Shown here one piece after another: positions 27,970 to 39,930 of a stretch of DNA of 64,000 bases. The stretch comes from Pseudomonas sp. GD03944. Lineage in GTDB: Bacteria > Pseudomonadota > Gammaproteobacteria > Pseudomonadales > Pseudomonadaceae. The position numbers and the translations under genes are program-made. The notes under the pieces are model-generated. The model was not told where the DNA came from. It worked only from the letters and a program-made list of their open reading frames with translations, and ran no database searches. Each line of letters opens with the position of its first letter. Position 1 is the first letter of the stretch. The stretch covers positions 265,803-329,802 of the forward strand of contig NZ_JAOCAH010000004.1 of assembly GCF_029839275.1 (NCBI RefSeq), written 5' to 3'.

Positions 27970-30730
27970 GATAACCTTGAATGCCTTGGTCGAGGAAAGT
28001 CTCGACGTTGCTGCCTGTCACGCCGCCCAGGCCCTTGAGCACGATCTGCAGGAAGATACCGCGATCCGGCTCGTCGTTGCGCGATGGGTTGAGGCTGACT
28101 TCGTCGTAGTCGACCCAGTAGCGGTTGATCAGGCGCAGTTTCCAGCAGCAGCTGTCGTACTCGAAGCCACCGAAGGCTTCCAGAGTACGGTTGCGTGCGT
28201 AGTCATACTGCCAGCGGGAGACCACGCTCCACTGCGGCACGATTGGCCAGATGACCGAGAAGTCGTGCTGGCTGATCTTGTAGTAGTCCTTGATGTAGTT
28301 CGGGTTCTGCGAACCGTCAGCCAATGTCGGACTGCCGTAATCCGGGTTGGACGTCCAGGTACCGGTGTCCTGGTCGTAGCGGATGGTGTCGTTGCGGTAG
28401 CGATAACCGACGTTGACCACCTTGTTCGGGTTGTCTTCCGGCTGGTAGTGGAACATTGCGCTACCCGAACGGGTGCGGTGGGTATCCGGGTCCCAGTTGA
28501 ATTCGGAGCTCAGGCGCCAGTCGCGGTTGAAGCGATACAGGTACTGCATCGCGTACGGCGACTGCGACGCCTGGGACTCCTCGCGAAGGCGGTAATCGAT
28601 ACCTGGCATCTGCACCTTGCGGTCTTCGAAATAGAAGGCCTGGCCGATGCTGAAGCGCTGGCGCTCGAAGCCGTTGGCTTCGAACCAGCGGTTGGTGATG
28701 CCCAGCGACAGGCGGTTCTCGTCACCGATGCGGTCCTTGCCCGAGAAGCGGTTTTCGCGGAACAGCGACGCGTAGTTGAACAGGCTCTCGCCGGTATCGA
28801 AGACCGGAATGTCTGTCTGGTCTTCCTCGGGCACATAGAGGTAGAACAGGCGCGGTTCCAGGGTCTGACGGTAGTTATTGCCGAACAGCTGTGTCTCGCG
28901 GTCGAAGTACAGGCCGCTGTCCAGGCTGAACATGCCGACGCTGCGGCTCTGGCTGCTGCTGTAGTCCTGCTCGGCGAGCAGCGTGGCTTTGCCCTGCTGG
29001 TCGAGGTCGAGATCGTAGTTGGTCTGCAGGTACTTGACCTTCGGCGTGACGAAGCCCCAGCTCCAGTTGAACGGCATGCTGACTGCCGGCTCCAGGTGCA
29101 GCCGGTCGCCGTTGGCGCGGTCCAGGCCCTGTACGCGGGTGTCGTACCAGGACTGTTCGACGATGCCGTCTTCATTGATGAAGTTGCCGTCACGCAGGTC
29201 GCGGTCGAAGCGGACCAGTTCGGTCTGGTAGCTGAAGTTCAGGCCGCCCGGCTGGAAGGGCAGGGCGCCGTCGAGGGTGATCTGCGGCAACCGGTTGTAC
29301 GGAGTGATGTCGGTGATATTGGCCAGCTCGTACGCATGCGCATTCAAACGTGCGGTGTAGCTGTCGCCCCGGTAGGTCAGGGTACCGCGCTGGTCGACAT
29401 AATCGGTGCCGCCAATACCCAGGTCGGTGCTCAGGTCCTGGAAGTAGTAGGGATCGCTGATGTCGGTGTAGTCGACCTCGGTCATCAGGCGCGAGTCCAG
29501 ACCACCTTTGTGCTGCCAGCTGTACATCCAGCGCTGGTCCTTGTAATCGGACTGCAGCTTGCGGTCGTCGTTGCTGTCGTCGAGGTAGGCGGCGCCGAAC
29601 TGGCCTTCGCTGCTCTTGGTCAGGTAACGGAATTCGCCTTCCATCAACAGGCCGCGGTCCGCCATGTAGGTCGGGTACAGCGTGGCGTCGTAGTTGGGCG
29701 CCAGGTTGAAGTAGTACGGCGTCTGCAGGGTGAAGCCGTTGTCGCTCGAGGAACCGATGCTGGGCGGCAGGAAGCCGGACTGGCGACGGTCGTCGATCGG
29801 GAAATAGATGTACGGGGTGTAGAACACCGGGAAATCTTTGACCCGCAGGGTCACGTTGGTCGCGGTACCGAAACCGGTTGCCGGGTTCAGGGTGACGTTG
29901 TTGCCCTTCAGGTGCCAGGCGTTGCTGCCCGGTTCGCACGTGGTGTAGGTGCCGTCTTTCAGGCGGATGATCGCGGTTTCTTCGCGCTTGGCGTAGAGCG
30001 CGCTGCCGCGCACGCGGCTGGTGTGCAGCACGTACTCGGCGTTGTCGACGCGGGCTTCACCGTTGTCCAGTTGCAGCTCGGCCTTGTCGCCCACCACCAG
30101 CATGCCCTGGTCGCGCAGGCGGACGTTGCCGATCAGCTCGCCGCGGTTTTCCGCTTGCAGCAGGTTGGCCTCGTCGGCCTCGACCTGCATGCCGGCCTGG
30201 CGCAGGACCACATCGCCGGCCAGCGTGGCGACCTGTTCTTCCTGCTGATAGCGCGACGCCTTGGCCGAAACGAACATCGGCGCTTCGCTCATCGGGGTCT
30301 TGTCGTTCATGCCCGGGCGCGTCGGCTCGACATAGGCACCGGCGCAATAGGGGCCGGTCTCGGCCAATTGGGCGGCGGTCAATTGCTCGCGCGGAACCCA
30401 GTCCAGATGGCTATAGTCGGCACTGCGCGAGGCCAGAGCCTTGCCACCGCTTTCGGTGACCAAGGTGGTTTTGGCAACCTTGCTCTCGCTGCTGCTGGCA
30501 GCAGTCGTACCGGCAGGGGAGCTGATGCTGGTGCCGCTGTGCACCGGGCGGGCTGGAAGCGCAGCACCGCTGGTCTTGGGCGCGCAGGCCCAACCCCCGG
30601 TGTCCGATGCCCGGCAGTCGAACTGCTCGGCTGCTACAGCGAATTGACCGGCGAGAGGCTGAAGGGCCAACAGGCCGCCAGTTACCAGAAGTGGGAATTT
30701 TTTACGAAACGCGGGGTATTTTACTGCCAT
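27944..30730 (-). CDS. lptD: LPS-assembly protein LptD
   Basis: 928 residues from the ATG at 30730 ([12 protein letters not shown]), the Pseudomonas start; an earlier in-frame ATG (30817) is not conserved. A signal peptide ends near VAAEQ, then the OstA-like periplasmic jellyroll and a C-terminal beta-barrel of aromatic-rich strands. With LptE it inserts LPS into the outer leaflet. Pseudomonas LptD carries an N-terminal insert absent from E. coli and is the target of peptidomimetic murepavadin. Divergent from amgK across 125 bases. Confidence 0.96.
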   Translation of the reverse strand: MAVKYPAFRKKFPLLVTGGLLALQPLAGQFAVAAEQFDCRASDTGGWACAPKTSGAALPARPVHSGTSISSPAGTTAASSSESKVAKTTLVTESGGKALASRSADYSHLDWVPREQLTAAQLAETGPYCAGAYVEPTRPGMNDKTPMSEAPMFVSAKASRYQQEEQVATLAGDVVLRQAGMQVEADEANLLQAENRGELIGNVRLRDQGMLVVGDKAELQLDNGEARVDNAEYVLHTSRVRGSALYAKREETAIIRLKDGTYTTCEPGSNAWHLKGNNVTLNPATGFGTATNVTLRVKDFPVFYTPYIYFPIDDRRQSGFLPPSIGSSSDNGFTLQTPYYFNLAPNYDATLYPTYMADRGLLMEGEFRYLTKSSEGQFGAAYLDDSNDDRKLQSDYKDQRWMYSWQHKGGLDSRLMTEVDYTDISDPYYFQDLSTDLGIGGTDYVDQRGTLTYRGDSYTARLNAHAYELANITDITPYNRLPQITLDGALPFQPGGLNFSYQTELVRFDRDLRDGNFINEDGIVEQSWYDTRVQGLDRANGDRLHLEPAVSMPFNWSWGFVTPKVKYLQTNYDLDLDQQGKATLLAEQDYSSSQSRSVGMFSLDSGLYFDRETQLFGNNYRQTLEPRLFYLYVPEEDQTDIPVFDTGESLFNYASLFRENRFSGKDRIGDENRLSLGITNRWFEANGFERQRFSIGQAFYFEDRKVQMPGIDYRLREESQASQSPYAMQYLYRFNRDWRLSSEFNWDPDTHRTRSGSAMFHYQPEDNPNKVVNVGYRYRNDTIRYDQDTGTWTSNPDYGSPTLADGSQNPNYIKDYYKISQHDFSVIWPIVPQWSVVSRWQYDYARNRTLEAFGGFEYDSCCWKLRLINRYWVDYDEVSLNPSRNDEPDRGIFLQIVLKGLGGVTGSNVETFLDQGIQGYREREDKAF

Positions 30731-30855
30731 CTTATTTTTCCGGGCTTCCTGCGCGCCATTGGCCCAGGGGCCGCACGCCACTCGATGGGCTGAAAAAGAT
30801 GCTGGATAATAAAGCATGACCCGCGCAACGGCTAGCGCCGTCGGAGACCCTTGTA

Positions 30856-32549
<1,694 letters not shown>

Positions 32550-32550
32550 G

Positions 32551-33312
32551 ATGATCTGGCCGGCTACTGTGCTGGGTGCCGTGGCGGGGTGGGCGGCGGC
32601 GAGCATTCCCGGCGCGCTGCTCGGCGGCCTGCTGGGGCAGGTGCTCGACCGGCGGCTGCGCCTGCACAGCTGGTCGGCGCTGTGGCAGCGGCTGGGGCTG
32701 CAGCAGCCGGACAGCTCGGACGACATGCTGCTGTTCGTGCTGCTGGGACGCCTGGCCAAGTGCGAGGGGCGGGTGCTGCCGGTGCACATCGAGCAGGCAC
32801 GCTCGGAAATGCAGCGCCTGGGGTTGGGCGATGCGGACCGCCAACGGGCGATCGACGCGTTCTCTCGCGGCAAGACCGGACGTGACAGCCTGCGTGCGCC
32901 CTTGCGGCGGCAGCGCCTGCAGAGCGAAGCGCTGCTGCGTGCCTGCTGGCGCATGGCCTGGGTCGACGGGCGGGTCGGCCAGGTCGAGCAGGAGTTGATC
33001 CTGCTGTGGGGGAAATGGCTAGGCGTATCGCCCGCGGCCCAGGCGCAGCTGAATGCGGCCTACGCCCCGAAGCAGGGTCCGATGGCCTCCACCGGCGGCA
33101 GTTATGAGCAGGCGCTGCGCTTGCTGGGCGTGGCGGCGGACAGCGAGCCAGCACAGATCAAACGTGCCTATCGCCGCCTGTTGAGCCGGCATCACCCGGA
33201 CAAGCTGGCCGGCAGTGGGGCCGGCGCGGAGCGCGTGCGCGAAGCCACGGAAAAAACCCGCGAACTGCACAATGCCTATGGTGTGATCCGCCAGCGCCGC
33301 GGCTTCCGCTGA
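32551..33312 (+). CDS. djlA: DjlA-like membrane-anchored J-domain co-chaperone
   Basis: 253 residues. An N-terminal hydrophobic, Gly/Ala-rich helix (about 5-30) anchors it, followed by a TerB-like helical domain (about 55-160). A C-terminal J domain (about 188-253) has the HPD motif in HHPDKL. J domains stimulate DnaK ATPase; DjlA localises this to the inner membrane. It starts one base after murU and converges with the DUF3530 gene four bases later. Confidence 0.9.
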   Translation: MIWPATVLGAVAGWAAASIPGALLGGLLGQVLDRRLRLHSWSALWQRLGLQQPDSSDDMLLFVLLGRLAKCEGRVLPVHIEQARSEMQRLGLGDADRQRAIDAFSRGKTGRDSLRAPLRRQRLQSEALLRACWRMAWVDGRVGQVEQELILLWGKWLGVSPAAQAQLNAAYAPKQGPMASTGGSYEQALRLLGVAADSEPAQIKRAYRRLLSRHHPDKLAGSGAGAERVREATEKTRELHNAYGVIRQRRGFR

Positions 33313-33316
33313 GGTA

Positions 33317-34336
33317 TCAGCCGGCCGGCGCTCCGGCCGCTGGCGCGGAGGGGGCTGCTTTCTTGAGCTGTGTATCGAGCCAGCCGCGAATGCGCCGATA
33401 GACCTGTTCCTGCTCGACCTCGGGGTTGTCGGGCAGTGCCTTCATCCCGATCTGGGTATAGGCCGGGTGCTTCTGCCGCTTGCCCGCCTGCATGCGCAGC
33501 AGTGCGGCGGAACGGTCTGCCGCCTGATCCTTGAAGTAGAAATCGCCGGTGGGCAGTTGCAAGCCCGGGATCAGTTCATCCAGCTCCGGTGCGAATCCCG
33601 TTGGCCGTTCGGCCGCGACCAGCAGAAGATGCCGTACGCCGTCTGGCTTGTGTTCGGCCAGGTAGCGTGCCGCCCAGTAGGCACCGCTGCCGTGGCCGAG
33701 CAGGACGATGGTCTTGGCCTGGCGCTGTTCGGCGAAGGCGATGCCGGCGGCAATGCGGGCCAGCACGCGCTGGGTATGGGCGGCGCGCTGTGCGTCGGTC
33801 TGTGCTTTCGCGGCTTCTTCCGGTGCCACTGGCATGGCTGCCGTGGCTTCTTCGGTGCTGGGCGTCGGGGCTTCCCCATCTGCCTGAGGCGCCGCGGGTT
33901 CGCCGGGGGCGGCGGGGGCGGTTTCGTCGATCGGGGGGCGGACCGGCAGCAGCTCGCCCTGGGGGTCGGGCAGGGTCAGGCTGAGGCTGTGCCAGCCGTT
34001 GTCCGGCAGCTTGCGGCGCAGCGGGCCGATGCTCTGTGGCCAGTCGGCGCTCTCATCGTCGCCGGGCAACAGGATCACCGCGCCATTCGCGTCGCCGACG
34101 TTTGCCGGCAGCCACAGGGCCAGGAACTGATCACCGCCGGCGTCGAGCATCTGTTGCTCGCGCAGCGCCAGTTGTCGCTCCAGGGCCCGGGCATCCACCT
34201 GGCTGCGTTCGTCCAGCGGTGGCCGCACGGGCACTTCGGCCGCGGGCGGGGTTTCTTCCGCCTGCACCGGCAGGGCGCAGGCCAGCAGCAGGGCCAGAGG
34301 GAAACGGAAAGGAGTCGAGCGGCAGGCCCTGGGCAT
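33317..34336 (-). CDS. Exported DUF3530 alpha/beta-hydrolase-like protein
   Basis: 339 residues from the ATG at 34336, chosen because a clean signal peptide follows (LALLLACALPVQA). Upstream in-frame codons have no family character. The fold resembles alpha/beta hydrolases, but the nucleophile elbow reads GHGSG (214-218): glycine sits where the catalytic serine of GxSxG belongs. A long Pro/Ala/Glu-rich insert (about 133-185) splits the domain. It is probably periplasmic with unknown function, possibly non-catalytic. Divergent from agtS. Confidence 0.8.
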   Translation of the reverse strand: MPRACRSTPFRFPLALLLACALPVQAEETPPAAEVPVRPPLDERSQVDARALERQLALREQQMLDAGGDQFLALWLPANVGDANGAVILLPGDDESADWPQSIGPLRRKLPDNGWHSLSLTLPDPQGELLPVRPPIDETAPAAPGEPAAPQADGEAPTPSTEEATAAMPVAPEEAAKAQTDAQRAAHTQRVLARIAAGIAFAEQRQAKTIVLLGHGSGAYWAARYLAEHKPDGVRHLLLVAAERPTGFAPELDELIPGLQLPTGDFYFKDQAADRSAALLRMQAGKRQKHPAYTQIGMKALPDNPEVEQEQVYRRIRGWLDTQLKKAAPSAPAAGAPAG

Positions 34337-34480
34337 CAATGCATTCCTGGCAGGGGGACGTGCGTTCAGCCTACTGGCTCGCCGCCGATTTGTCAGGCGG
34401 ACCCTTGGCAACGCCACGGGTGGCTGGAGTAATGTAGCAGGCATCCCTGTTTGAGCCCCTGAGCGCGGTGGTCCCTGAGC

Positions 34481-36865
34481 ATGATGCGTTCGTTGAATGT
34501 TCTCCTGCTGCTCGTGTGCCTGTCGCCCCTGTGCTGGGCCGGAACTGCCGGCCGCTCTAGTTTGTTCACTGCAGAGCAGGAGGCCTGGCTCGCTGCCCAT
34601 TCGACGCTGCGGGTCGGGGTGGTCCTGCAGCCGCCCTTCGCTCAGTCCGATCGCCGTCAGCAGGGCCTGTCAGGTGCCAGCATCGAGCTGATGGAGCACC
34701 TGGCCCGCCAACTGCGGGTGCAACTGGTGTGGACCGCGTTCCAGAACCAGACCGCACTCGAGGAGGCGCTCAACGCCAGGGCCATCGACCTGGCACCCGG
34801 TCTGACCCAGACCCCCGCCGGGCTGCGCGTGGCGCTGTTCTCCGATCCCTATTTGCGCATCCCTCATCTGTTGGTGGGCGTTCGCAGCGCCACGGGCAGC
34901 GTCGACCTGGAGCAGGTGGACGGCACGGTGCCGATTGCGGTGGCGGGCAGTGAGGCGGTGCTGGGCTACCTGCGCAGCAGCTTCGCGCAATTGAACGTGC
35001 AGGCGGTGGAGTCGCCACGCGAGGCCATGCGCCGGGTGCAGGAGCAGCGGGCCGGGTACGCCGTGGTGGACCAGGCCCAGCTCAGTCGCCTGTCGCGGGA
35101 GGCCGAGTTCGCCGACATGGCGATCGTCGGCGACATCGGTCTGCCGCAACTGTTGCGGGTCGCGTCGCGCCGCGACTGGCCGGTGCTGGCCAGTGTGGTG
35201 GATATCGGCCTGCGGGCGATCGCCCCGCGGGACCTGGAGCAGCTGCATGAGCGCTGGTTGCAGCCGGGCTATGCCGCGCCTCCGGTTTCCGTCGGTTTCT
35301 GGAAAAGCCTGTGCGTGTTCCTGGCGCTGCTGTTCCTGGCCTGCCTGGCGCTGTTGCTGACGGTGCGCCGGCAGCGCGACACCCTGGAGTTCCGCCTGCT
35401 GGCCGCACGGCATGAAATCGAACTGCGGGAAACCGCCAAGGACGCCCTGCGCCTGGCGCAGTTCTCCATCGACCACAGCACGGTGGGTATTCTCTGGGTC
35501 AACTGGGACAGTCACGTGCGCTATGCCAACCGGGCGGCGGAGCGAATGCTCGGCTACCTGCCGGGCACGGTGGTCGATCGCCCCTTGCGCGATTTCGAGC
35601 CGCGCCTGGACATGGACCGCTGGCTCAACCTGTGGCGGCATGCCCGCCAGGGCGACGACGGGCCGCTGAGTTTCGAGACCGAGTGCCAGCGAGCCGATGG
35701 CAGGTTGCTGCCGGTGGACGTGTCGCTGAGCTTTCTGCGCTACCGCGAGACCGAATACCTGGTGGTGTTCGTCACCGACGTCACCGAGCGGCGCCGCGCC
35801 CTGGCGGCATTGCGTGAGAGCGAGGCGCGCCTGCAGGGCATCGCCGCCAACGTGCCGGGACTGGTGTTCCGCCTGGAGCGGCCGCAGCCGAACCAGCCGG
35901 TGGACTTCGCCTTCATCAGCGAAGGCAGCGAGAACCTGGTGGGCTATACGGCGGCGACCCTGCTGGCCCCGGATCGCGGGCTGCGCAGCCTGGTGCACCC
36001 GGATGACAAGGCCAGCTACCACCGCACCCAGGACCAGGCGCTGCTCAGCGACAGTGACTGGCACTGGCAGGGGCGGATCCTGACTAACTCCGGCGAGCAG
36101 CGCTGGGCCGATATCAAGGCGATCGCGCGACGGCTCGAGGGCGGTCAAGTGGTCTGGGACGGCATCGTCTGGGACATCAGCCAGAACAAGCGCATCGAGC
36201 TCGAACTGGCTGAATCCCGTGCCCAACTGCGCGACCTGTCCGCCCACCTGGAAAGCGTGCGCGAGGAAGAGAAGGCGCGTATCGCCCGGGAAGTGCACGA
36301 CGAATTGGGGCAGGTGCTCACCGTGCTCAAGCTGGAAACCTCGATGTGCGAGCTGAGCTATTCGGCCCTCGACCCTGGCCTGGGCGAGCGCCTGGGCAAC
36401 ATGAAGCGCTTGATCGCCCAGTTGTTCCAGCTGGTGCGCGACGTGGCCAGTGCCCTGCGTCCGCCGATCCTGGATGCCGGCCTGGCGTCGGCCATCGAGT
36501 GGCAGGCCCAGCGTTTCGAAGCGCGGACCCAGATCCCTTGCCTGGTCGAGGTGCCGGATGAATTGCCGGAGCTGCCCGACGGGCAGGCCATCGGGCTGTT
36601 CCGGGTGTTGCAGGAAGCCCTGACCAATGTGATCCGCCATGCCGGTGCGCACACGGTGGAGCTGCGCCTGGAACGCAGCAATGCCATGCTGTGCCTGAGC
36701 ATCGTCGACGATGGGCGCGGTTTCACGCCCGAGGCTGTCGGCATGCAGTCGTTCGGGCTGGTGGGCATGCGCGAGCGGGTGCTGATGCTGGGCGGAACCC
36801 TGGCGATCGACAGCCGCCCCGGGGAAGGCACCACCCTGACGGTCACGGTGCCGCTGGACAGTTGA
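34481..36865 (+). CDS. agtS: Sensor histidine kinase AgtS: SBP-PAS-PAS-HisKA_3
   Basis: 794 residues. A signal peptide (to about 20), periplasmic solute-binding domain (28-262), transmembrane helix (275-296), two PAS domains (about 322-437 and 447-570), then a NarL-type kinase with His606 in IAREVHDELGQV and an HATPase domain (N-box LQEALTNVIRHAG, then DDGRGF). By position and layout it matches P. aeruginosa AgtS, which with AgtR controls uptake of 4-aminobutyrate and 5-aminovalerate. The SBP domain probably senses the ligand directly. A second ATG three bases on is an equal start. Confidence 0.87.
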   Translation: MMRSLNVLLLLVCLSPLCWAGTAGRSSLFTAEQEAWLAAHSTLRVGVVLQPPFAQSDRRQQGLSGASIELMEHLARQLRVQLVWTAFQNQTALEEALNARAIDLAPGLTQTPAGLRVALFSDPYLRIPHLLVGVRSATGSVDLEQVDGTVPIAVAGSEAVLGYLRSSFAQLNVQAVESPREAMRRVQEQRAGYAVVDQAQLSRLSREAEFADMAIVGDIGLPQLLRVASRRDWPVLASVVDIGLRAIAPRDLEQLHERWLQPGYAAPPVSVGFWKSLCVFLALLFLACLALLLTVRRQRDTLEFRLLAARHEIELRETAKDALRLAQFSIDHSTVGILWVNWDSHVRYANRAAERMLGYLPGTVVDRPLRDFEPRLDMDRWLNLWRHARQGDDGPLSFETECQRADGRLLPVDVSLSFLRYRETEYLVVFVTDVTERRRALAALRESEARLQGIAANVPGLVFRLERPQPNQPVDFAFISEGSENLVGYTAATLLAPDRGLRSLVHPDDKASYHRTQDQALLSDSDWHWQGRILTNSGEQRWADIKAIARRLEGGQVVWDGIVWDISQNKRIELELAESRAQLRDLSAHLESVREEEKARIAREVHDELGQVLTVLKLETSMCELSYSALDPGLGERLGNMKRLIAQLFQLVRDVASALRPPILDAGLASAIEWQAQRFEARTQIPCLVEVPDELPELPDGQAIGLFRVLQEALTNVIRHAGAHTVELRLERSNAMLCLSIVDDGRGFTPEAVGMQSFGLVGMRERVLMLGGTLAIDSRPGEGTTLTVTVPLDS

Positions 36866-36902
36866 GCCGCGCGGTTGAGAACCGCCGGCAAGGAGACCCT
36901 GA

Positions 36903-37532
36903 TTGATTCGTGTACTGGTTGCCGAAGACCACACCATCGTTCGTGAAGGTATCAAGCAATTGATCGGCCTGGCCAAGGACCTGCAGGTGGTGGGGGAGGC
37001 GAGCAATGGCGAGCAGTTGCTCGACACCCTGCGCCACACGCCCTGCGAGGTAGTGCTGCTGGACATCTCCATGCCCGGGGTGAATGGGCTGGAGGCGATT
37101 CCGCGCATCCGCGCCCTCAACCAGCCGCCGGCGATCCTGGTGCTGTCGATGCACGACGAGGCGCAGATGGCGGCCCGGGCGCTCAAGGTCGGCGCAGCCG
37201 GCTACGCCACCAAGGACAGCGACCCGGCGCTGCTGCTGACGGCGATTCGCAAGGTCGCCTCGGGCGGGCGCTACATTGACCCGGAGCTGGCGGACCGCAT
37301 GGTGTTCGAGGTCGGCCTGACCGATTCGCGCCCGCCCCATGCCTTGCTCTCCGAACGTGAGTTCTCGGTGTTCGAGCGCCTGGTACAGGGTGCCAACGTC
37401 AACGAGATCGCCCAGCAGTTGGCGCTCAGCAGCAAGACCATCAGCACCCACAAGGCGCGCTTGATGCAGAAGCTCAACCTGCATTCGGTGGCCGACCTGG
37501 TGCGCTATGCCCTGGAGCACAAGTTGCTGTGA
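36903..37532 (+). CDS. agtR: NarL/LuxR-family response regulator AgtR
   Basis: 209 residues starting at a TTG (36903), supported by AAGGAG seven bases upstream. The receiver domain has the phospho-acceptor Asp54 (LLDISMPG) with the acidic pocket in AEDH. A LuxR-type helix-turn-helix lies at about 145-205 (LSSKTISTHKARLMQKL). It is the partner of AgtS, 37 bases upstream, and the likely activator of agtABCD downstream. P. aeruginosa AgtR has also been linked to sensing of peptidoglycan fragments. A 6-bp hairpin (37537-37552) follows the stop. Confidence 0.87.
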   Translation: MIRVLVAEDHTIVREGIKQLIGLAKDLQVVGEASNGEQLLDTLRHTPCEVVLLDISMPGVNGLEAIPRIRALNQPPAILVLSMHDEAQMAARALKVGAAGYATKDSDPALLLTAIRKVASGGRYIDPELADRMVFEVGLTDSRPPHALLSEREFSVFERLVQGANVNEIAQQLALSSKTISTHKARLMQKLNLHSVADLVRYALEHKLL

Positions 37533-37625
37533 TCCTGTAGGGCGATCCCTACACGCGGTCGTCCGATGCGCTGATGACAATCTCTCCTGCCCCCCGATTT
37601 GCGCCGCTTGCAGCTTTGCCTAGCC

Positions 37626-37642
37626 TGTAATCACTGATTACA
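37626..37642. promoter_or_regulatory. Perfect palindrome upstream of agtA, candidate AgtR operator
   Basis: TGTAATCACTGATTACA: two perfect 8-base arms around one central base, 19 bases before the agtA start codon. It is the only strong symmetry in the agtR-agtA gap (37533-37661). Its position between the AgtR gene and the transport operon suggests a regulator site; AgtR binding is inferred. Confidence 0.55.
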
Positions 37643-37661
37643 AGAATCGAGGGTGTGGGGC

Positions 37662-38786
37662 ATGGGCGAGGTGAGTTCAACCGCCACGGCGGACAATGTG
37701 CTGGTCAGCTTCCGTGGCGTGCAGAAGAGCTATGACGGCGAGTCGCTGATCGTCAAGAACCTCAATCTGGACATCCGCAAGGGCGAGTTCCTCACCCTGC
37801 TCGGGCCGTCCGGCTCCGGCAAGACCACCAGCCTGATGATGCTGGCCGGTTTCGAGACCCCCACCAGCGGCGAGATCCAGCTGGCGGGGCGCTCCATCAA
37901 CAACGTACCGCCGCACAAGCGCGACATCGGCATGGTGTTCCAGAACTACGCACTGTTCCCGCACATGACCGTGGCCGAGAACCTGGCGTTTCCCCTGTCC
38001 GTGCGGGGCATGGGCAAGACCGACGTCAGCGAGCGGGTGAAGCGTGCCCTGACCATGGTCCAGCTCGACGCCTTCGCCAACCGCTACCCCGGCCAGCTGT
38101 CCGGCGGCCAACAGCAGCGCGTGGCCCTGGCCCGGGCCCTGGTGTTCGAACCGCAACTGGTGCTGATGGACGAGCCCCTGGGCGCACTGGACAAGCAATT
38201 GCGCGAACACATGCAGATGGAGATCAAGCACCTGCACAAGCGTCTGGGCGTGACGGTGGTGTACGTCACCCACGACCAGGGCGAAGCGCTGACCATGTCC
38301 GACCGCGTGGCGGTGTTCCACCAGGGCGAAATCCAGCAGATCGCCGACCCGCGCACGCTCTACGAAGCGCCCTGCAACACCTTCGTCGCCAACTTCATCG
38401 GTGAGAACAACCGCCTCAATGGCCGCCTGCTCAGCCGTGACGGCGAGCGCTGCGTGGTCGGCCTGCCCCGCGGGGAAAAGGTCGAGGCGCTGGCGGTCAA
38501 TGTCGGTCAGCCTGGCGAGCCGGTGACCCTCTCGGTGCGCCCCGAGCGCGTGAGCCTGAACGGCTCCAGCGAGAGCTGCTGCAACCGCTTTTCCGGGCGG
38601 GTCGCCGAATTCATCTACCTCGGCGACCACGTGCGGGTGCGCCTGGAGGTCTGCGGCATGACCGACTTCTTCGTCAAACAGCCCATCGCCGAACTCGACC
38701 CTGCCCTGGCGGTGGGGGACGTGGTGCCCATCGGTTGGCAGGTCGAGCATGTGCGCGCACTCGACCCCTTGCTGGACAGTCATTGA
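37662..38786 (+). CDS. agtA: ABC transporter ATP-binding subunit, AgtA-type
   Basis: 374 residues from the ATG at 37662; a GTG at 37653 is an alternative. Walker [10 protein letters not shown], signature [15 protein letters not shown] and Walker [13 protein letters not shown] are intact, followed by a TOBE regulatory domain. It belongs to the polyamine/opine-type importer ATPases (PotA-like). It energises the permeases AgtC and AgtD. Letters follow my recollection of P. aeruginosa agtABCD. Confidence 0.9.
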   Translation: MGEVSSTATADNVLVSFRGVQKSYDGESLIVKNLNLDIRKGEFLTLLGPSGSGKTTSLMMLAGFETPTSGEIQLAGRSINNVPPHKRDIGMVFQNYALFPHMTVAENLAFPLSVRGMGKTDVSERVKRALTMVQLDAFANRYPGQLSGGQQQRVALARALVFEPQLVLMDEPLGALDKQLREHMQMEIKHLHKRLGVTVVYVTHDQGEALTMSDRVAVFHQGEIQQIADPRTLYEAPCNTFVANFIGENNRLNGRLLSRDGERCVVGLPRGEKVEALAVNVGQPGEPVTLSVRPERVSLNGSSESCCNRFSGRVAEFIYLGDHVRVRLEVCGMTDFFVKQPIAELDPALAVGDVVPIGWQVEHVRALDPLLDSH

Positions 38787-38827
38787 TCGCGCTTAACCAA
38801 CGAAGCCACAGTGGAGCAAAAACAACA

Positions 38828-39862
38828 ATGAAAAAATACCTCGCATTCCCCGTGCTGACCCTGGCCATGGCTTGCGCCGTGCCGGCGATGGCGGCCGACC
38901 TGACGGTGATCTCCTTCGGCGGCGCGAACAAGGCCGCCCAGGTCAAGGCGTTCTACGAGCCGTGGGAAGCCAACGGTAGCGGCAAGATCATCGCGGGCGA
39001 ATACAACGGCGAGATGGCGCGGGTAAAAGCCATGGTCGACACCAACAGCGTGTCCTGGAACCTGGTGGAAGTGGAATCGCCGGAACTGGCGCGCGGCTGT
39101 GACGAAGGCATGTTCGAAGAGCTCGACCCGGCCCAGTTCGGCAACGCCGACGACTTCGTCGAAGGGGCGATCCAGCCGTGCGGCGTGGGCTTCTTCGTCT
39201 GGTCCACGGTGCTGGCCTACAACGCCGACAAACTCGCCAGCGCGCCGACGGGCTGGGCGGATTTCTGGGACACCCAGAAATTCCCCGGCAAGCGTGGCCT
39301 GCGCAAAGGCGCCAAGTACACCCTGGAATTCGCCCTGATGGCCGATGGCGTGGCGCCGAAGGACGTGTACAGCGTGCTGGCCACCAAGGAAGGCCAGGAC
39401 CGCGCCTTCGCCAAGCTCGACCAGATCAAGCCGAGCATCCAGTGGTGGGAAGCGGGCGCCCAGCCGCCGCAGTTCCTGGCTTCCGGTGACGTGGTGATGA
39501 GTTCGGCCTACAACGGGCGGATCGCCGCGGTGCAGGGCGAAAGCAACCTGCAGGTGGTGTGGAACGGTGGCATCTACGACTTCGACGCCTGGGCGATCCC
39601 GAAGGGCGCCAAGGACCAGGATGCCGCGCAGAAATTCATCGCCTTCTCCGTGACGCCGGAGCAGCAGAAGATCTACTCGCAGAACATCGCCTACGGCCCG
39701 GCCAACAAGAAGGCGGTCGAACTGCTTGATCCGAAGCTGCTGAAGGACATGCCGACCACGCCGGAAAACATCGCCAACCAGGTGGCCATGGACGTGACCT
39801 TCTGGGCGGACTACGGCGAGCAGCTGGAACAGCGCTTCAACGCCTGGGCCGCGCGTAACTGA
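38828..39862 (+). CDS. agtB: Periplasmic substrate-binding protein, AgtB-type
   Basis: 344 residues. The signal peptide is MKKYLAFPVLTLAMACAVPAMA with cleavage near 22-23, and the mature part is a PotD/F-like bilobal binding protein (DLTVISFGGA, later NGGIYDFDAWAIPKGA). It captures the amine or amino acid (5-aminovalerate or 4-aminobutyrate, if like P. aeruginosa) in the periplasm. It lies between the ATPase and permease genes. Confidence 0.88.
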   Translation: MKKYLAFPVLTLAMACAVPAMAADLTVISFGGANKAAQVKAFYEPWEANGSGKIIAGEYNGEMARVKAMVDTNSVSWNLVEVESPELARGCDEGMFEELDPAQFGNADDFVEGAIQPCGVGFFVWSTVLAYNADKLASAPTGWADFWDTQKFPGKRGLRKGAKYTLEFALMADGVAPKDVYSVLATKEGQDRAFAKLDQIKPSIQWWEAGAQPPQFLASGDVVMSSAYNGRIAAVQGESNLQVVWNGGIYDFDAWAIPKGAKDQDAAQKFIAFSVTPEQQKIYSQNIAYGPANKKAVELLDPKLLKDMPTTPENIANQVAMDVTFWADYGEQLEQRFNAWAARN

Positions 39863-39930
39863 CCCCCTCGGCAAGGCCCCTCTCCCGTGCCGGGGGAGGG
39901 GATGTTTTCCTCGTTTTCGCGGAGTTCGCT

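Noticed and set aside
27836..30793. A 985-codon open frame opposite lptD
   Set aside because: Antisense shadow of lptD and surA; no domain is recognisable and it starts inside surA.
34670..37186. An 838-codon open frame opposite agtS and agtR
   Set aside because: His/Gln/Arg-rich antisense translation of a G+C-rich gene; no motif.
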